A DNA stretch of 64,000 bases from assembly GCA_964527785.1 (NCBI GenBank), contig CAZGNO010000008.1:6978-70977 (forward strand). The letters run 5' to 3'. The stretch is from JADJXV01 sp964527785 (lineage in GTDB: Bacteria > Bacteroidota > Ignavibacteria > Kapaibacteriales > UBA961). The number at the start of each line of letters is the position of its first letter. Within the stretch, counting starts at the first letter, position 1. The position numbers and the translations under genes are program-made. The notes beneath the pieces were generated by a model. It was not told the origin of the DNA. It was given only the letters and a program-made list of their open reading frames with translations, and made no database searches. Positions 15,365 to 24,585 of this stretch are shown here, piece by piece.

Positions 15365-15985
15365 ATGCCATCATATTCAGGTGGGTTAAACAGAACGGAT
15401 TTTTTCGCGGTAAATGCGGCAGGGACGGGACTTGTTACAGTTACTCCGAATACAATGGTTCCGACAGCTACTGCGGTAACTGACGTGGACGATGCTTTTC
15501 TAAAAGCTATTAAAAACTTTAGCACGGGTTACACCCCTGTTCGGCTAGGCAAGGGCATTGAAATGTCCTACGACCAGGATACTTTTGGAGGTGACATTTT
15601 AAATGCCTGTGATGTGTACCAGCCGGGCGATGCCGATGCTGCTACCGAATATTACGAAGATGCGTCAGAAGCTCCGGCAATTACAGCGTCAGGCACAACG
15701 GTACGGTATATGTTGGCAATAACCTACGTCAGGGATGACCCAGACCAAACCGATACAGTATTGGTGTACGTACATCACTGTAACTTCAAGGAAGGTTCAG
15801 GGGCATTTACAAGCAAGAAAGGCGAACGTATTAAACCAAAACTTGATACGATATCCAAGAAAACAACTGCTAATCTAGTAGTTCCTATTGCTTGTTTTGA
15901 CCCTGCAATTGTTACACCTGCTGCTGCTGTTACATTGACATCGGGAACAGAATTTAAACGCGTAAGTTTACCAAAAGCTGCATAA
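15365..15985 (+). CDS. Major tail tube protein, 206 aa
   Basis: This is a beta-rich protein of 206 aa directly before the tail chaperone and tape measure genes, the position of the tail tube subunit. A GGACAA ribosome-binding-like site lies upstream. Segments such as GKGIEMSYDQDTFGGDIL and TVRYMLAITYVRDD suggest the sandwich fold of tube proteins. A strong hairpin terminator 5 bases after the stop fits high-level expression from a shorter transcript. Confidence 0.7.
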   Translation: MPSYSGGLNRTDFFAVNAAGTGLVTVTPNTMVPTATAVTDVDDAFLKAIKNFSTGYTPVRLGKGIEMSYDQDTFGGDILNACDVYQPGDADAATEYYEDASEAPAITASGTTVRYMLAITYVRDDPDQTDTVLVYVHHCNFKEGSGAFTSKKGERIKPKLDTISKKTTANLVVPIACFDPAIVTPAAAVTLTSGTEFKRVSLPKAA

Positions 15986-15990
15986 TCACA

Positions 15991-16014
15991 GGGCGGGTAA
16001 CACCGCCCATTTTT
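15991..16014 (+). terminator. Terminator after tail tube gene
   Basis: GGGCGG (15991-15996) pairs with CCGCCC (16003-16008) around a 6-base loop, followed by ATTTTT. The prefix AATCACAGG is shared with the hairpins at 12002 and 17071. Confidence 0.75.
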
Positions 16015-16033
16015 AAACAAAACCTATCTAATT

Positions 16034-16603
16034 ATGAACACACCCAAAACAACCCTAAAAATCGGAACTACCGCCTACGAACCGCAATTCAAAACTGTTC
16101 ACGGAGGATTGGTGAGTGCTGCGGTAATGGCAATCGTTACCAAAGCCCAAACACGCATTACGAAGGCAAGAGGCTTGGAGAAGCTATTGAACCTTATTGC
16201 TCCATACACTCAAGTTGCAGGGGAGCAAACCACCATCAAACAGGCAACAGACGCGGCGGTTCTGGCAGGTGCTATTCCGCTAGCGGATGCCTTAAGGTTT
16301 GCAAAATCGGATGAAGCCCTGGAAATTGAGGATGGTGAATATTTTTCTGAAAAACTACAAGCGTATTCGGATATTCTTGCCGGAGCATTGGATTTCAAAG
16401 CAATGAAACTCGAACCGCTCACAGGAGGGCAAATTGCAGATAGCTTCACATGGGAAGCCATCAAGGAGGTAGCCGAAGATTTTTTGGACTTTGCGAATGT
16501 GAAAACGAAGCCGTCAGCTATATCAGAAGTTTCGGATGTTTCTCTTCAAACGGAGACTCCGACGAAGAAGATTACGAAAAACCCCAAAGTATCGGTGAAC
16601 TAA
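16034..16603 (+). CDS. Tail assembly chaperone (gpG-like), 189 aa
   Basis: This helical, Ala/Thr-rich protein lies between the tail tube and tape measure genes, as lambda gpG does. Codons 150-151 contain a perfect slippery heptamer T TTT TTG (16480-16486) in the correct register, and the -1 frame stays open to 16758. The short product would be 189 aa; a -1 slip would give about 241 aa. Chaperones of this type coat the tape measure protein during tail assembly. The C-terminal 38 residues of the short form are Ser/Thr/Lys-rich and unlike the alternative tail. Confidence 0.75.
   Translation: MNTPKTTLKIGTTAYEPQFKTVHGGLVSAAVMAIVTKAQTRITKARGLEKLLNLIAPYTQVAGEQTTIKQATDAAVLAGAIPLADALRFAKSDEALEIEDGEYFSEKLQAYSDILAGALDFKAMKLEPLTGGQIADSFTWEAIKEVAEDFLDFANVKTKPSAISEVSDVSLQTETPTKKITKNPKVSVN
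16480..16486 (+). promoter_or_regulatory. Slippery heptamer for programmed -1 frameshift
   Basis: T TTT TTG fits X XXY YYZ in the reading frame of the chaperone gene. A second, weaker candidate (G AAA AAC) occurs near 16575. The frame after the slip continues 155 bases beyond the zero-frame stop. Confidence 0.6.
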
Positions 16604-16758
16604 TGTGCGAAAACAGGGATTATGATATTAAATTTTTAGTACGTATCCTGTCAAGCGATTATAATGATTACCTGAACTTATACTACAATGTAGCATTACG
16701 GGAAGTGTGGACGCAATACGCCTTCCGATGCAGCAAAAATATATATCAATATGGATAG
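16486..16758 (+). CDS. -1 frame extension of tail chaperone (gpGT-like)
   Basis: Reading from the slippery site in the -1 frame gives about 90 residues, at first Cys/Ser-rich and then natural-looking: an acidic run (DSDEEDYEK), then RDYDIKFLVRILSSDYNDYL and ALREVW. These resemble the T domain of frameshifted chaperones that contact tail tube subunits. There is no convincing independent start; the ATG at 16450 has no ribosome-binding site. The end overlaps the next ORF by 8 bases. It is interpreted as the T part of a G/GT pair. Confidence 0.6.
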   Translation, partial: GLCECENEAVSYIRSFGCFSSNGDSDEEDYEKPQSIGELMCENRDYDIKFLVRILSSDYNDYLNLYYNVALREVWTQYAFRCSKNIYQYG

Positions 16759-16987
16759 CATGATCACACAAGAAGACGCGGTGAAAGCATTTCGTACTTT
16801 GAGCAGTAAGCCAAAGTCATTCAAAGAAAACATGGACAGGTTCGGCAAATTATGCCGGTTGCTGTCCACTTATAAAAAGAGTAGAATTCCTCGAAAACTC
16901 AAAAAGCAAATGCAGAAAAATGAACGAAAAAGAATTGAAAAAATTCAGAAACAAAGTACGGAACGCACTGTACAATTTGCATCCTGA
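16751..16987 (+). CDS. Small basic phage protein, 78 aa
   Basis: The ATG overlaps the end of the chaperone extension. The product is Lys/Arg-rich and helical, without signal peptide. No family is recognised. It lies between chaperones and tape measure, where small basic proteins with unknown roles are common. The last 68 bases are also read in another frame by the next small ORF, so one of the two may be spurious. Confidence 0.5.
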   Translation: MDSMITQEDAVKAFRTLSSKPKSFKENMDRFGKLCRLLSTYKKSRIPRKLKKQMQKNERKRIEKIQKQSTERTVQFAS

Positions 16988-17048
16988 TTCGGAAATATTT
17001 AAGAAAATCGCTGAACTTCTCGGCGTAGAACGACCCACAGACCAATAA
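16920..17048 (+). CDS. Small phage protein, 42 aa
   Basis: ATG at 16920 opens a 42-codon frame. The product is amphipathic and helical with a natural composition (ALYNLHPDSEIFKKIAELLG). It overlaps the upstream basic ORF by 68 bases and ends 22 bases before the terminator hairpin. A role as an extra tail chaperone piece is possible; nothing proves it. Confidence 0.5.
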   Translation: MNEKELKKFRNKVRNALYNLHPDSEIFKKIAELLGVERPTDQ

Positions 17049-17070
17049 CGTAATAACGTTAGAAATCACA

Positions 17071-17106
17071 GGCGTAAATCCTTTTTTAAGGGGTTTGCGC
17101 CTTTTT
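17071..17106 (+). terminator. Terminator before tape measure gene
   Basis: GGCGTAAATCC (17071-17081) pairs over 11 bp (two G-U) with GGGTTTGCGCC (17091-17101), followed by TTTTT. It is preceded by AAATCACA, as at 12002 and 15991. A short AACG/CGTT stem lies just upstream. Confidence 0.7.
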
Positions 17107-17126
17107 ATGTTTTAAACCCCAACACA

Positions 17127-20100
17127 ATGGCTGATTTAGTATTAGATGCTGCATTTAGCTTAGACGCTTCAAAGGCGTTTGCACAGTTGCGTAATATTGG
17201 TGCTGAATTGGACAGGTTGTTTAGTGGTAAACTTCCGAAACTTGACCTTGACACAAAGCCAGCACTCGATAATGTTAAGAAAGTTGGTGACGAAGGGGAA
17301 AAAGCATTCAAGAAAATTCGAGATGAAAACGGTAAGTTTATCAAAGAAGCAACAGAGGGTTCGTCGGGATTAGACAAGGCTTTCAAATTTAACCAAATAT
17401 CACAAGCTATTTCAGGTGCAGCCAATACGGTAAACCAACTCACAGCACCATTCACCGCATTAGATACCGCTACTGCTAATATGTCCACGTTAGGTGATGA
17501 AGCTGCGGCTATGGCTCCACACTTACGAGAAGCAGCAGTTGCAATGTCGAAGGATATCCCTTTTTCTGCTGCTGAAATGCAAACCTCAATGTTTGACGCT
17601 TTGGCTTCGGGTGTAAAAGGTGGAGAAGAAGGGCTTAAAACATTTTCCCTTACTGCTGCTAAACTTGCTACTGGTGGAGGTGCGACACTATCTGACGCAA
17701 CGAAACTATTAGCCGGAAACCTGAACGCTTACGGTAAGGGAGCGGAGGAAGCTGCAAAGTTTTCAGATATTTTCTTCAATACCATTAACCTTGGTGTTGT
17801 TAGTGCGTCGGAACTAAACGCCAATTTGTCAAACGTCGTGCCTACTGCTGCTGCTGCCGGTATAGGACTTGACGGTGTAGGTGCTTCAATTGCTTTAATG
17901 ACAAGCAAGGGGATTCCCGCCGCACAATCCACCACAAAGCTCAATGCACTTCTATTAGAACTCCAAAAGCCGGGTGCTGCACTTGCTCCGATTCTTAAAG
18001 CTGCAGGTGTTTCGCTTGATTCTCTTAAAAAAGACGATTTACCTGTAACGCTTGAAAAGATAAACAAAGCGATGATTAAAACAGGTCAAACCGCTGTTGG
18101 AGCGTTTTCGAGTTCAGAAGCATCAGCAGCGTTCAATACCCTTGCAAGTGACATAGAAGGATTCAAAGAAACGTTCGAGGGCGTGAAGAACACTACAGGC
18201 AGTACAGATTTTGCATTTGAGAAAATGAGTGGTTCTATCGAAGTAAAATTAAGGGGATTGCAAGTAGCTACAGAAGCGTATCTAATCAATGGGATTGACA
18301 AAGTAGGAAAAGGGTTCGTATTCGCGGCGGGGGCTGCTGCTCAATTAGCTCCGGTGATCGGAACGTTTGCAGGAATAAAGTCTATTCTCCCTGAAGGTGC
18401 AGTAGGGCAAATAGGGAGTGTGGTTACGGGTCTACTGACCAAACTTATCCCTTCTTTAGGTGTTACCGATGTTGCCACGGGTGTTACTTCGCTCTCTTTT
18501 TCTGCTATGTGGACTGCTGCAACAGGTGGTGTTGTCCTGCTTGTAGCGGGGATTGCGGCTGTTATTGCCGCACTGGTAATAGCATATCATAATGTAGAGA
18601 GTGTACGAGTTCTATTCGATAAAATAGGGGATGCAGTAGTAACATTTGGAAAATTTGTACTGACCTACGTAACGCTTCCTTTTCAAATTCTTTGGGAAAC
18701 TATATCGGTTATTGCAAGTGCTATAGGTGAATTGTTTTCTTCCGGTGAAAGTGGCAGTGAGGGCTTCTCCAATGCTATGGCAGTTTTAGGTCAGGTAGTG
18801 GACGGTGTGAAAGCTACGATTGTAGGACTTACGGCAGGGATACGGGAAACAGTTAAAATATTTGGTGAGATATTGGACGCGGCTATACACCTTGATTTTG
18901 GGAAAGCCGCTACTTTATTAGGCGAAGCGGGTGGACGCTTAGGAGATGCTGTCAAGGGTGGCATTAAGAAGTCTATGAGCGAATCGAACTTTGATGATGC
19001 AATTAAGGGTATGTCTGACAGCACCAAAGAAGCTGTTTCTATAAAAACCAAACTCGATTCTCTTAATGAGTTACCGGACCTTCAAAAATCACTAGAGGAA
19101 ACACAAGCTAAATTACAGCCGTTACAGGTCAAAGTAGAGGCAGGCGGTAAATTAACACCTGAAGAAAAGAAATCTTTCGACGAACTTGCAAAGAAAGCGA
19201 ATGAAGTTTCCGGAAAAATTAACCTTGTGGCTCCGGAAGCAATTGCCGGGGTAAAAACACTTGTGAAATCTAATGGTGATTTGGTGCAAGTGTATGACGT
19301 AAATAAAACGAAGTTGGACGAAGTTTCTGCAAAGCAAAAGAAAGCGTTTGGAGATGAAGCAACAGCGAATCAGAAAAACTACTCTGACGGTTTATTAAAG
19401 TTATCAGCTGTTTATGAATCTCAAAAGCAACAGTTAATTGAACTGAAAAAACGTATTGACGCTGCAAATGCACGGGGGGATACAAAGGGTGCTGCTGAAT
19501 TATCAGGGCAATACAGAGAAGTACAACAGCAAATCAAAGCCACATCCGACCAAATTACCAAAGGATTCCAAGAAGGCGCAAAAGCAGGGCTACTTACTGA
19601 AGATGCAACAAAGAAAATATCAGGTGCTTTAGGTATTACAGCTGAACAGGCTGCTCAAGTCGCTACTAAATTGGGTGATGTTGGAGCAGCTGCAAAAGCT
19701 GCCGAAATAGATGCTAAGGCAATGGGTGATGCCTTTGCAAAGGCGAAAAGCGACGCAGATTCTACCGCTAAGTCTTCATTGGAGATGGGTGCGGGCATTA
19801 AGAGTCAAGCGGATTTATTACGCAAATCTAATAAGGAAAACGAATCTGCTGCACTTAAATCGTTTAATGATGTTGCCAAAACACAATTCAAAACGAAGGA
19901 GGATGCACTTGCAGCATCTAAGAAACTCATTGCTCAAGAATTCAAAGCGCAACAAGACGCAATTAATCAAGGTATTCAGTTAAAGAAAACCGAACAATCT
20001 CAATCCGTAGAATTTAGAGAATCCGAAACTCAAAAGGATATTCAAAATACCCTTACCAAAACTACAAACCAAATAGAGAAGGAAAAAAGGGCAGCTGAAA

Positions 20101-22352
20101 AAATTGCAAGGGATAATGCGATTATTTCCAAAAAATCAGAATCGGAATTGTCAATTGAGCTACTGCAAATTCAATCGACTGCCGAACAAAAGAAGTATGA
20201 CGCACAAATTCTTGCTGCAAAAAATTATCTACGATTAAAGAAAACTATCTCAGCTGAGGACGGAGAAACGGAGCAATTGAAAATAGATGCAATCTCACTT
20301 GCAAAAGAGAAAGCCGAAGAGGATTCACTTGCAAAGATTGCTGATATTCGGGGCAAATCTCTCGTAAAAGAATTTGACGATAAGCAGAAAGCAGCTGACG
20401 AAAACTATAAACGGGAAGTTGAAAATTCAAAGAAATCCATTCAGCTTATCGAAGAACGAATTTCTACAACGGTAGGACAGGAAGAAAAACGCCTATCCGA
20501 CCTGAACGCTGCTCAACTGAATTCTATCAAGAATCAAAATGCAATTGAAATTCAGGAAGCAGTCAATAAGAATGCTGCTGTTATTAAAGCTACGGAAGCT
20601 CTTAGGGCTGCTTTTGCAACAAATGATGATGCAGTAATCAAGAGAGCGGAAACCGAACGGGAAACAGCCATTAGGGAGGCAATAAAGACGGATGCTGTTC
20701 TATTGGCTATCAATGATAAAGCCAACATTGCACTGTTAAAGCAAAACAAGGATTCTGCAGCTTCATCAGCTTTGGCACTGAGGGAATTTACAGTTGCCCG
20801 TATTGCAGACGATGCCGAACGCGAACGGCAAACACGGCTACTCGAAGTTGATAAGACTTTGAAATCAGAACTTGATGCAGCTAAGGGTAATGAGCGGTTG
20901 AAGAATGATGCTTACGCTAAAGCTGCTATTGACAGACTTCAGATTGAGAAAGATTTTGCGAATAAAAGCAAGGGGATACTGGGGACGCTTTCCGATGGAT
21001 TTAGTCAATTCGCTTCAAATATATCCAGCTCTTTACGCAAGTCATTCGACGAAGCTGCAAAAGCTCAAAAAGATATAGGAGCAAAGGCAAGGGAAGAATA
21101 CGAAAAAGAGGCAAGCGACCTTAACGATGCCCTTAAAAATCAAACAATTTCTTTCTCGGAATTTCAGGATAAGGTGGTTGAATCTGCAAATAAATTCAAG
21201 GAAACAACGAAGGATTTGGGTAAGAGCTTTGGGCGGTTGTTTGCAGATGGGTTTAAGGACGCTATGCAAGGTGTGGCGGATTCTTTTAACCAAACCGCTG
21301 GTAGCTTGGTCGTAGCTTACCAGCAAAGCGGCTATAAAATAGGTAACATTGCTGAGTCCCTCGGTGATGCTAGGAAGGCAAAACTGAAAGCGGAGCAAGA
21401 TGGAAATGTTGAAGAAATTTCAAAAGCCACAAAGACCATTGATGCTCTTCAAACAAATCTATCCGCTTCCACCACGGAAAACGCTAAAATTGCAGAAGAA
21501 GCATTTTCCAGCATGACTATTTCTCTTGCGTCTAGCTTTGGAGCGTCAATAGCTGAAGGGAAAAAGAATATTGGAGATTACGTCATTATGGCGTTGAATG
21601 CCTTGGAGTCGTTAGCTCCAATTATTGCTGCTCAAATTTACGGGGTAATGGTTTCTTCGCCAAACCCAGCGAATGCTTTTAGTTTTGGCAGTGCAGGATT
21701 TGTTGCCGCAACTGCTCTTACATTGGGATTGACTGCTTTAATTGAAGCAGCCAAGGCGGGAGTCCGTTCTGGTCAGGGTAAGCATGACGGCGGCTTCACT
21801 GGTCACGGGGGCGAATGGGAGGTTGCGGATTACACGCACAAAGAAGAGTATGTTTTTAGTAAAAAAGCTGTTAAGGGCGAAGTTAGGGGATTTGATGAAT
21901 TCCACTCGATACTTAAAGGCGGTGTGTCTATATCGGAAATCTTAGGGGTTTTTAAAGAACATAAAAACCTGCCTGAATTATCAAGGTCTTTTGTCAATCC
22001 ATTGGGTAAAATCGAAAGCGGAAATTTTGAACAATTAACAAAACTTCTTTCTCAGCACAAAATACAAACAATTACCCCACCACGCTTCACCGTTAAGTCA
22101 TTCGAGCAAGCACCTATCAATTATAAGCAAGTGGCAAATTTGAATAATGATAGTGTAATTCGAGAATTACGCGATCTGAAAAATGAAGTTGTATCCCTAA
22201 GAAAAGAAAACGAAAGGATGGTTGCTGCCCAGAAAGCAATGCCGGATTCTTTTTTGGGTAAAATGAATGTAGGTTTGGTTATCGAACACGATGAATCAAT
22301 AAGTGCAAAACGGAAAGAACTTGACATTCGTAGAAAGGCGTTGCAGGGATGA
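17127..22352 (+). CDS. Tail tape measure protein, 1741 aa
   Basis: This is the longest phage gene, placed after the tail chaperones, as expected for the ruler that sets tail length. The first 400 residues match TP901-type tape measure proteins (FSAAEMQTSMFDALASGVKGG and AAAGIGLDGVGASIALMTSK). A hydrophobic segment at about 465-488 and two more near 1490-1540 could insert in the host membrane. Residues about 640-1330 are a very long Lys/Glu/Ala coiled coil. There is no peptidase or lysozyme motif. At about 1.5 angstrom per residue the ruler would predict a tail near 260 nm; this is a rule-of-thumb inference. Confidence 0.9.
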   Translation: MADLVLDAAFSLDASKAFAQLRNIGAELDRLFSGKLPKLDLDTKPALDNVKKVGDEGEKAFKKIRDENGKFIKEATEGSSGLDKAFKFNQISQAISGAANTVNQLTAPFTALDTATANMSTLGDEAAAMAPHLREAAVAMSKDIPFSAAEMQTSMFDALASGVKGGEEGLKTFSLTAAKLATGGGATLSDATKLLAGNLNAYGKGAEEAAKFSDIFFNTINLGVVSASELNANLSNVVPTAAAAGIGLDGVGASIALMTSKGIPAAQSTTKLNALLLELQKPGAALAPILKAAGVSLDSLKKDDLPVTLEKINKAMIKTGQTAVGAFSSSEASAAFNTLASDIEGFKETFEGVKNTTGSTDFAFEKMSGSIEVKLRGLQVATEAYLINGIDKVGKGFVFAAGAAAQLAPVIGTFAGIKSILPEGAVGQIGSVVTGLLTKLIPSLGVTDVATGVTSLSFSAMWTAATGGVVLLVAGIAAVIAALVIAYHNVESVRVLFDKIGDAVVTFGKFVLTYVTLPFQILWETISVIASAIGELFSSGESGSEGFSNAMAVLGQVVDGVKATIVGLTAGIRETVKIFGEILDAAIHLDFGKAATLLGEAGGRLGDAVKGGIKKSMSESNFDDAIKGMSDSTKEAVSIKTKLDSLNELPDLQKSLEETQAKLQPLQVKVEAGGKLTPEEKKSFDELAKKANEVSGKINLVAPEAIAGVKTLVKSNGDLVQVYDVNKTKLDEVSAKQKKAFGDEATANQKNYSDGLLKLSAVYESQKQQLIELKKRIDAANARGDTKGAAELSGQYREVQQQIKATSDQITKGFQEGAKAGLLTEDATKKISGALGITAEQAAQVATKLGDVGAAAKAAEIDAKAMGDAFAKAKSDADSTAKSSLEMGAGIKSQADLLRKSNKENESAALKSFNDVAKTQFKTKEDALAASKKLIAQEFKAQQDAINQGIQLKKTEQSQSVEFRESETQKDIQNTLTKTTNQIEKEKRAAEKIARDNAIISKKSESELSIELLQIQSTAEQKKYDAQILAAKNYLRLKKTISAEDGETEQLKIDAISLAKEKAEEDSLAKIADIRGKSLVKEFDDKQKAADENYKREVENSKKSIQLIEERISTTVGQEEKRLSDLNAAQLNSIKNQNAIEIQEAVNKNAAVIKATEALRAAFATNDDAVIKRAETERETAIREAIKTDAVLLAINDKANIALLKQNKDSAASSALALREFTVARIADDAERERQTRLLEVDKTLKSELDAAKGNERLKNDAYAKAAIDRLQIEKDFANKSKGILGTLSDGFSQFASNISSSLRKSFDEAAKAQKDIGAKAREEYEKEASDLNDALKNQTISFSEFQDKVVESANKFKETTKDLGKSFGRLFADGFKDAMQGVADSFNQTAGSLVVAYQQSGYKIGNIAESLGDARKAKLKAEQDGNVEEISKATKTIDALQTNLSASTTENAKIAEEAFSSMTISLASSFGASIAEGKKNIGDYVIMALNALESLAPIIAAQIYGVMVSSPNPANAFSFGSAGFVAATALTLGLTALIEAAKAGVRSGQGKHDGGFTGHGGEWEVADYTHKEEYVFSKKAVKGEVRGFDEFHSILKGGVSISEILGVFKEHKNLPELSRSFVNPLGKIESGNFEQLTKLLSQHKIQTITPPRFTVKSFEQAPINYKQVANLNNDSVIRELRDLKNEVVSLRKENERMVAAQKAMPDSFLGKMNVGLVIEHDESISAKRKELDIRRKALQG

Positions 22353-22828
22353 GTAATTACAAAATCACGCTTCATAAAGCCACATCGGACACAAGCACCA
22401 GTGCATACGATGAAATCTTAATTTCTTCTATTGCTACATTTCCGGGGTATGCTAACCAAGACGCAGAAATTAGAATTGCCGGTGAAGACTTTATTGCTGA
22501 AGGTGAGCAAATTAAATTTCTTGGCGGTGAAAAATCGAGTAACAACTTTTTTAGGCGGGAATATGGTGTGATATTCCTGAAGGCAACCTATGGGGCTTCG
22601 TCGTGGGATTGGAGTAATGTAAAGGCACTTATTAAGTCGTATTTAACTAGTGAATTTCTTTGGATTGATTTTGCTTCTTGGCAAACACAAACAAACATAG
22701 CCGAACACTATCACGATTCAGATAAAGCTATTCCTGTTGTAGTGAAAGAATGGTCTGTTGCCGGTAATGAAAAACAAGGAACTAAAACGTTGAATGTTTC
22801 TTTTGAGCATCGTTGGAGGAATAAGTAA
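22349..22828 (+). CDS. Distal tail protein-like, 159 aa
   Basis: The start overlaps the tape measure stop (ATGA), the normal place of the distal tail (Dit) protein. The product is beta-rich with Trp-containing strands (GASSWDWSNVKAL and SEFLWIDFASW). There is no diagnostic motif; the name rests on position and length. It would form the hub joining the tail tube to the baseplate. Confidence 0.55.
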   Translation: MSNYKITLHKATSDTSTSAYDEILISSIATFPGYANQDAEIRIAGEDFIAEGEQIKFLGGEKSSNNFFRREYGVIFLKATYGASSWDWSNVKALIKSYLTSEFLWIDFASWQTQTNIAEHYHDSDKAIPVVVKEWSVAGNEKQGTKTLNVSFEHRWRNK

Positions 22829-24585
22829 TGGCAATTGACAGAGGCACAAAATACGTATGTCAGTGGGAAAGTGACGCAGGGTGGGCAATGATGTTAGAGA
22901 TAATACCTCCCGGTGATTTTATGGGTATAGAAGTTTTCGACGTCGTGTATTTCTCACATTCATTATTTTCGATGGATGCCAGTGGTTACGGACTGGAGGA
23001 TTTGCCTTTCGGAATGATGAAATCTCCTGCTATTTCATTTGAATTTGAGAAGTTTGGCGGATTACCTTCGGGCTTAAAGGAGTTGATTATTACCCCGGAA
23101 TATGACGCTTTCGGTGTTCCGACCACTACGATTTTCGCACTATGGACAGACGAAGGTCTCGGCGGGGATTTGTTCATACAGTATATAGGAGCACAAGCAC
23201 GAACACTTGGTAACAAATTTAGAATCGCTATTGATAGTGATACGGTACGAAGTGTAAAAATTGAAACATTCGACCTGTTAAAAACAATTCTTGATGCTGC
23301 ACCAGCTAACTCTGTGTTGGGTAGCGGGAACACCGGACAATCAATTATCGAAAACTCTTCTTTTGCAGATGCAATACTAGACAATGTGAAGCTCGGTGAT
23401 TTTAATAATAAAGTGGATGTATTACCAACTCCGTATTTTCAATTTATGTACACTATCCCGACATTCACAGAGAAATTAGGTGGCTTCATTGGTGTGCAAT
23501 TGGCGTATTGGTTACGTTCGGGGTTGTTTGGATTAGAGCAAACAACGGCATTCGATACATACCCAACTACATCACTTACATTTTACACGCAAACTTACAC
23601 CACACCGGGCAATACAAAAGGGTACGTAGTGGATGAAACAGGGACATATAAACTACATATTTTGGGACATATTGCCAGCCAAGTATCAGGTACGACTTAC
23701 GAGAGTCACGGAGGTTTTTTCTCAAGAGATAAAGAAGGTGTATCGGAATTTGACTCTATAAGTACTTTCATAAATCAGCTGTGCGAGAATTTAATTTGCA
23801 AATTCAAGTGGAAGCCAATTGTTCAACACAACGCCACATCAGATACGGACATACTCAGCTACGAGGTTTGTTTCTTGAAGCCATTGGAAAACTACACCAC
23901 ACCTACAACATTTTCGGGAATTATCATCGGTGATGGTTATGATATTACGACTGCTGAAAACGTGTTCCTTGTGGCTGAATCGGAAACAACAAAGGCGGGT
24001 GATAAAAATGTTTCATTGAATCGTGTTTCCATAACAACATCAAATAAAACTGACGCTTTCAGTACAAAATTTTTACTCCACAATTCCCCTACAGTACCTC
24101 CCCCGCACAGAGATGAGTTCGGCTCAGAACCTTACTACGTTGAGCAGCATATTTATCCCAGAAAAATTTACTATAACGAAGGAACGTTTTGGGGGAAAGT
24201 TCACGACTCGGTGACAATAAACGACGGGATTACCACGATTGATTACGATGACCCTATTGCATATCCCTCGGCATTCACAGACCATGTTATGATTACGGGA
24301 TGGGCAAACGAAACTCAAAATACAAATTCTCTACAGCAGGCAATAGCTGAATACATAACTACATACTGGAGCTCTAGAGAGCAGTCCATAAGAGAATTTA
24401 CGTGTAAAATGGTAGGTGGGGAAGGCGATGGCTCTATCATGCCAAGACATGCCTGCGATGTGTTTACATTACCGGCAATTACTGAATTAAGTGTAGGTCA
24501 AACATCTGTTTTACTAGATGTAAAACCCGACTGGAATAAGGGAACCGTCACTTGTAAATTTTTAAGTATTAAGGACAGGGAATAA
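22828..24585 (+). CDS. Baseplate/tail-tip (Tal-like) protein, 585 aa
   Basis: It is a large mixed alpha/beta protein after the distal tail gene, the usual place of tail-associated (Tal) or gp18-like hub proteins. It contains many aromatic residues and a central region (about 260-420) that could be the cup-shaped hub. No peptidase motif is seen. The start overlaps the upstream stop by one base (TAATG), and the next gene is coupled in the same way. Confidence 0.6.
   Translation: MAIDRGTKYVCQWESDAGWAMMLEIIPPGDFMGIEVFDVVYFSHSLFSMDASGYGLEDLPFGMMKSPAISFEFEKFGGLPSGLKELIITPEYDAFGVPTTTIFALWTDEGLGGDLFIQYIGAQARTLGNKFRIAIDSDTVRSVKIETFDLLKTILDAAPANSVLGSGNTGQSIIENSSFADAILDNVKLGDFNNKVDVLPTPYFQFMYTIPTFTEKLGGFIGVQLAYWLRSGLFGLEQTTAFDTYPTTSLTFYTQTYTTPGNTKGYVVDETGTYKLHILGHIASQVSGTTYESHGGFFSRDKEGVSEFDSISTFINQLCENLICKFKWKPIVQHNATSDTDILSYEVCFLKPLENYTTPTTFSGIIIGDGYDITTAENVFLVAESETTKAGDKNVSLNRVSITTSNKTDAFSTKFLLHNSPTVPPPHRDEFGSEPYYVEQHIYPRKIYYNEGTFWGKVHDSVTINDGITTIDYDDPIAYPSAFTDHVMITGWANETQNTNSLQQAIAEYITTYWSSREQSIREFTCKMVGGEGDGSIMPRHACDVFTLPAITELSVGQTSVLLDVKPDWNKGTVTCKFLSIKDRE

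Noticed and set aside
16450..16758. Independent 102-aa gene at the tail chaperone end
   Set aside because: No ribosome-binding site. The in-phase slippery heptamer explains the frame better as a -1 extension.
17729..18067. Minus-strand frame inside the tape measure gene
   Set aside because: Ser/Ala-rich shadow typical of high-Ala coding on the other strand.
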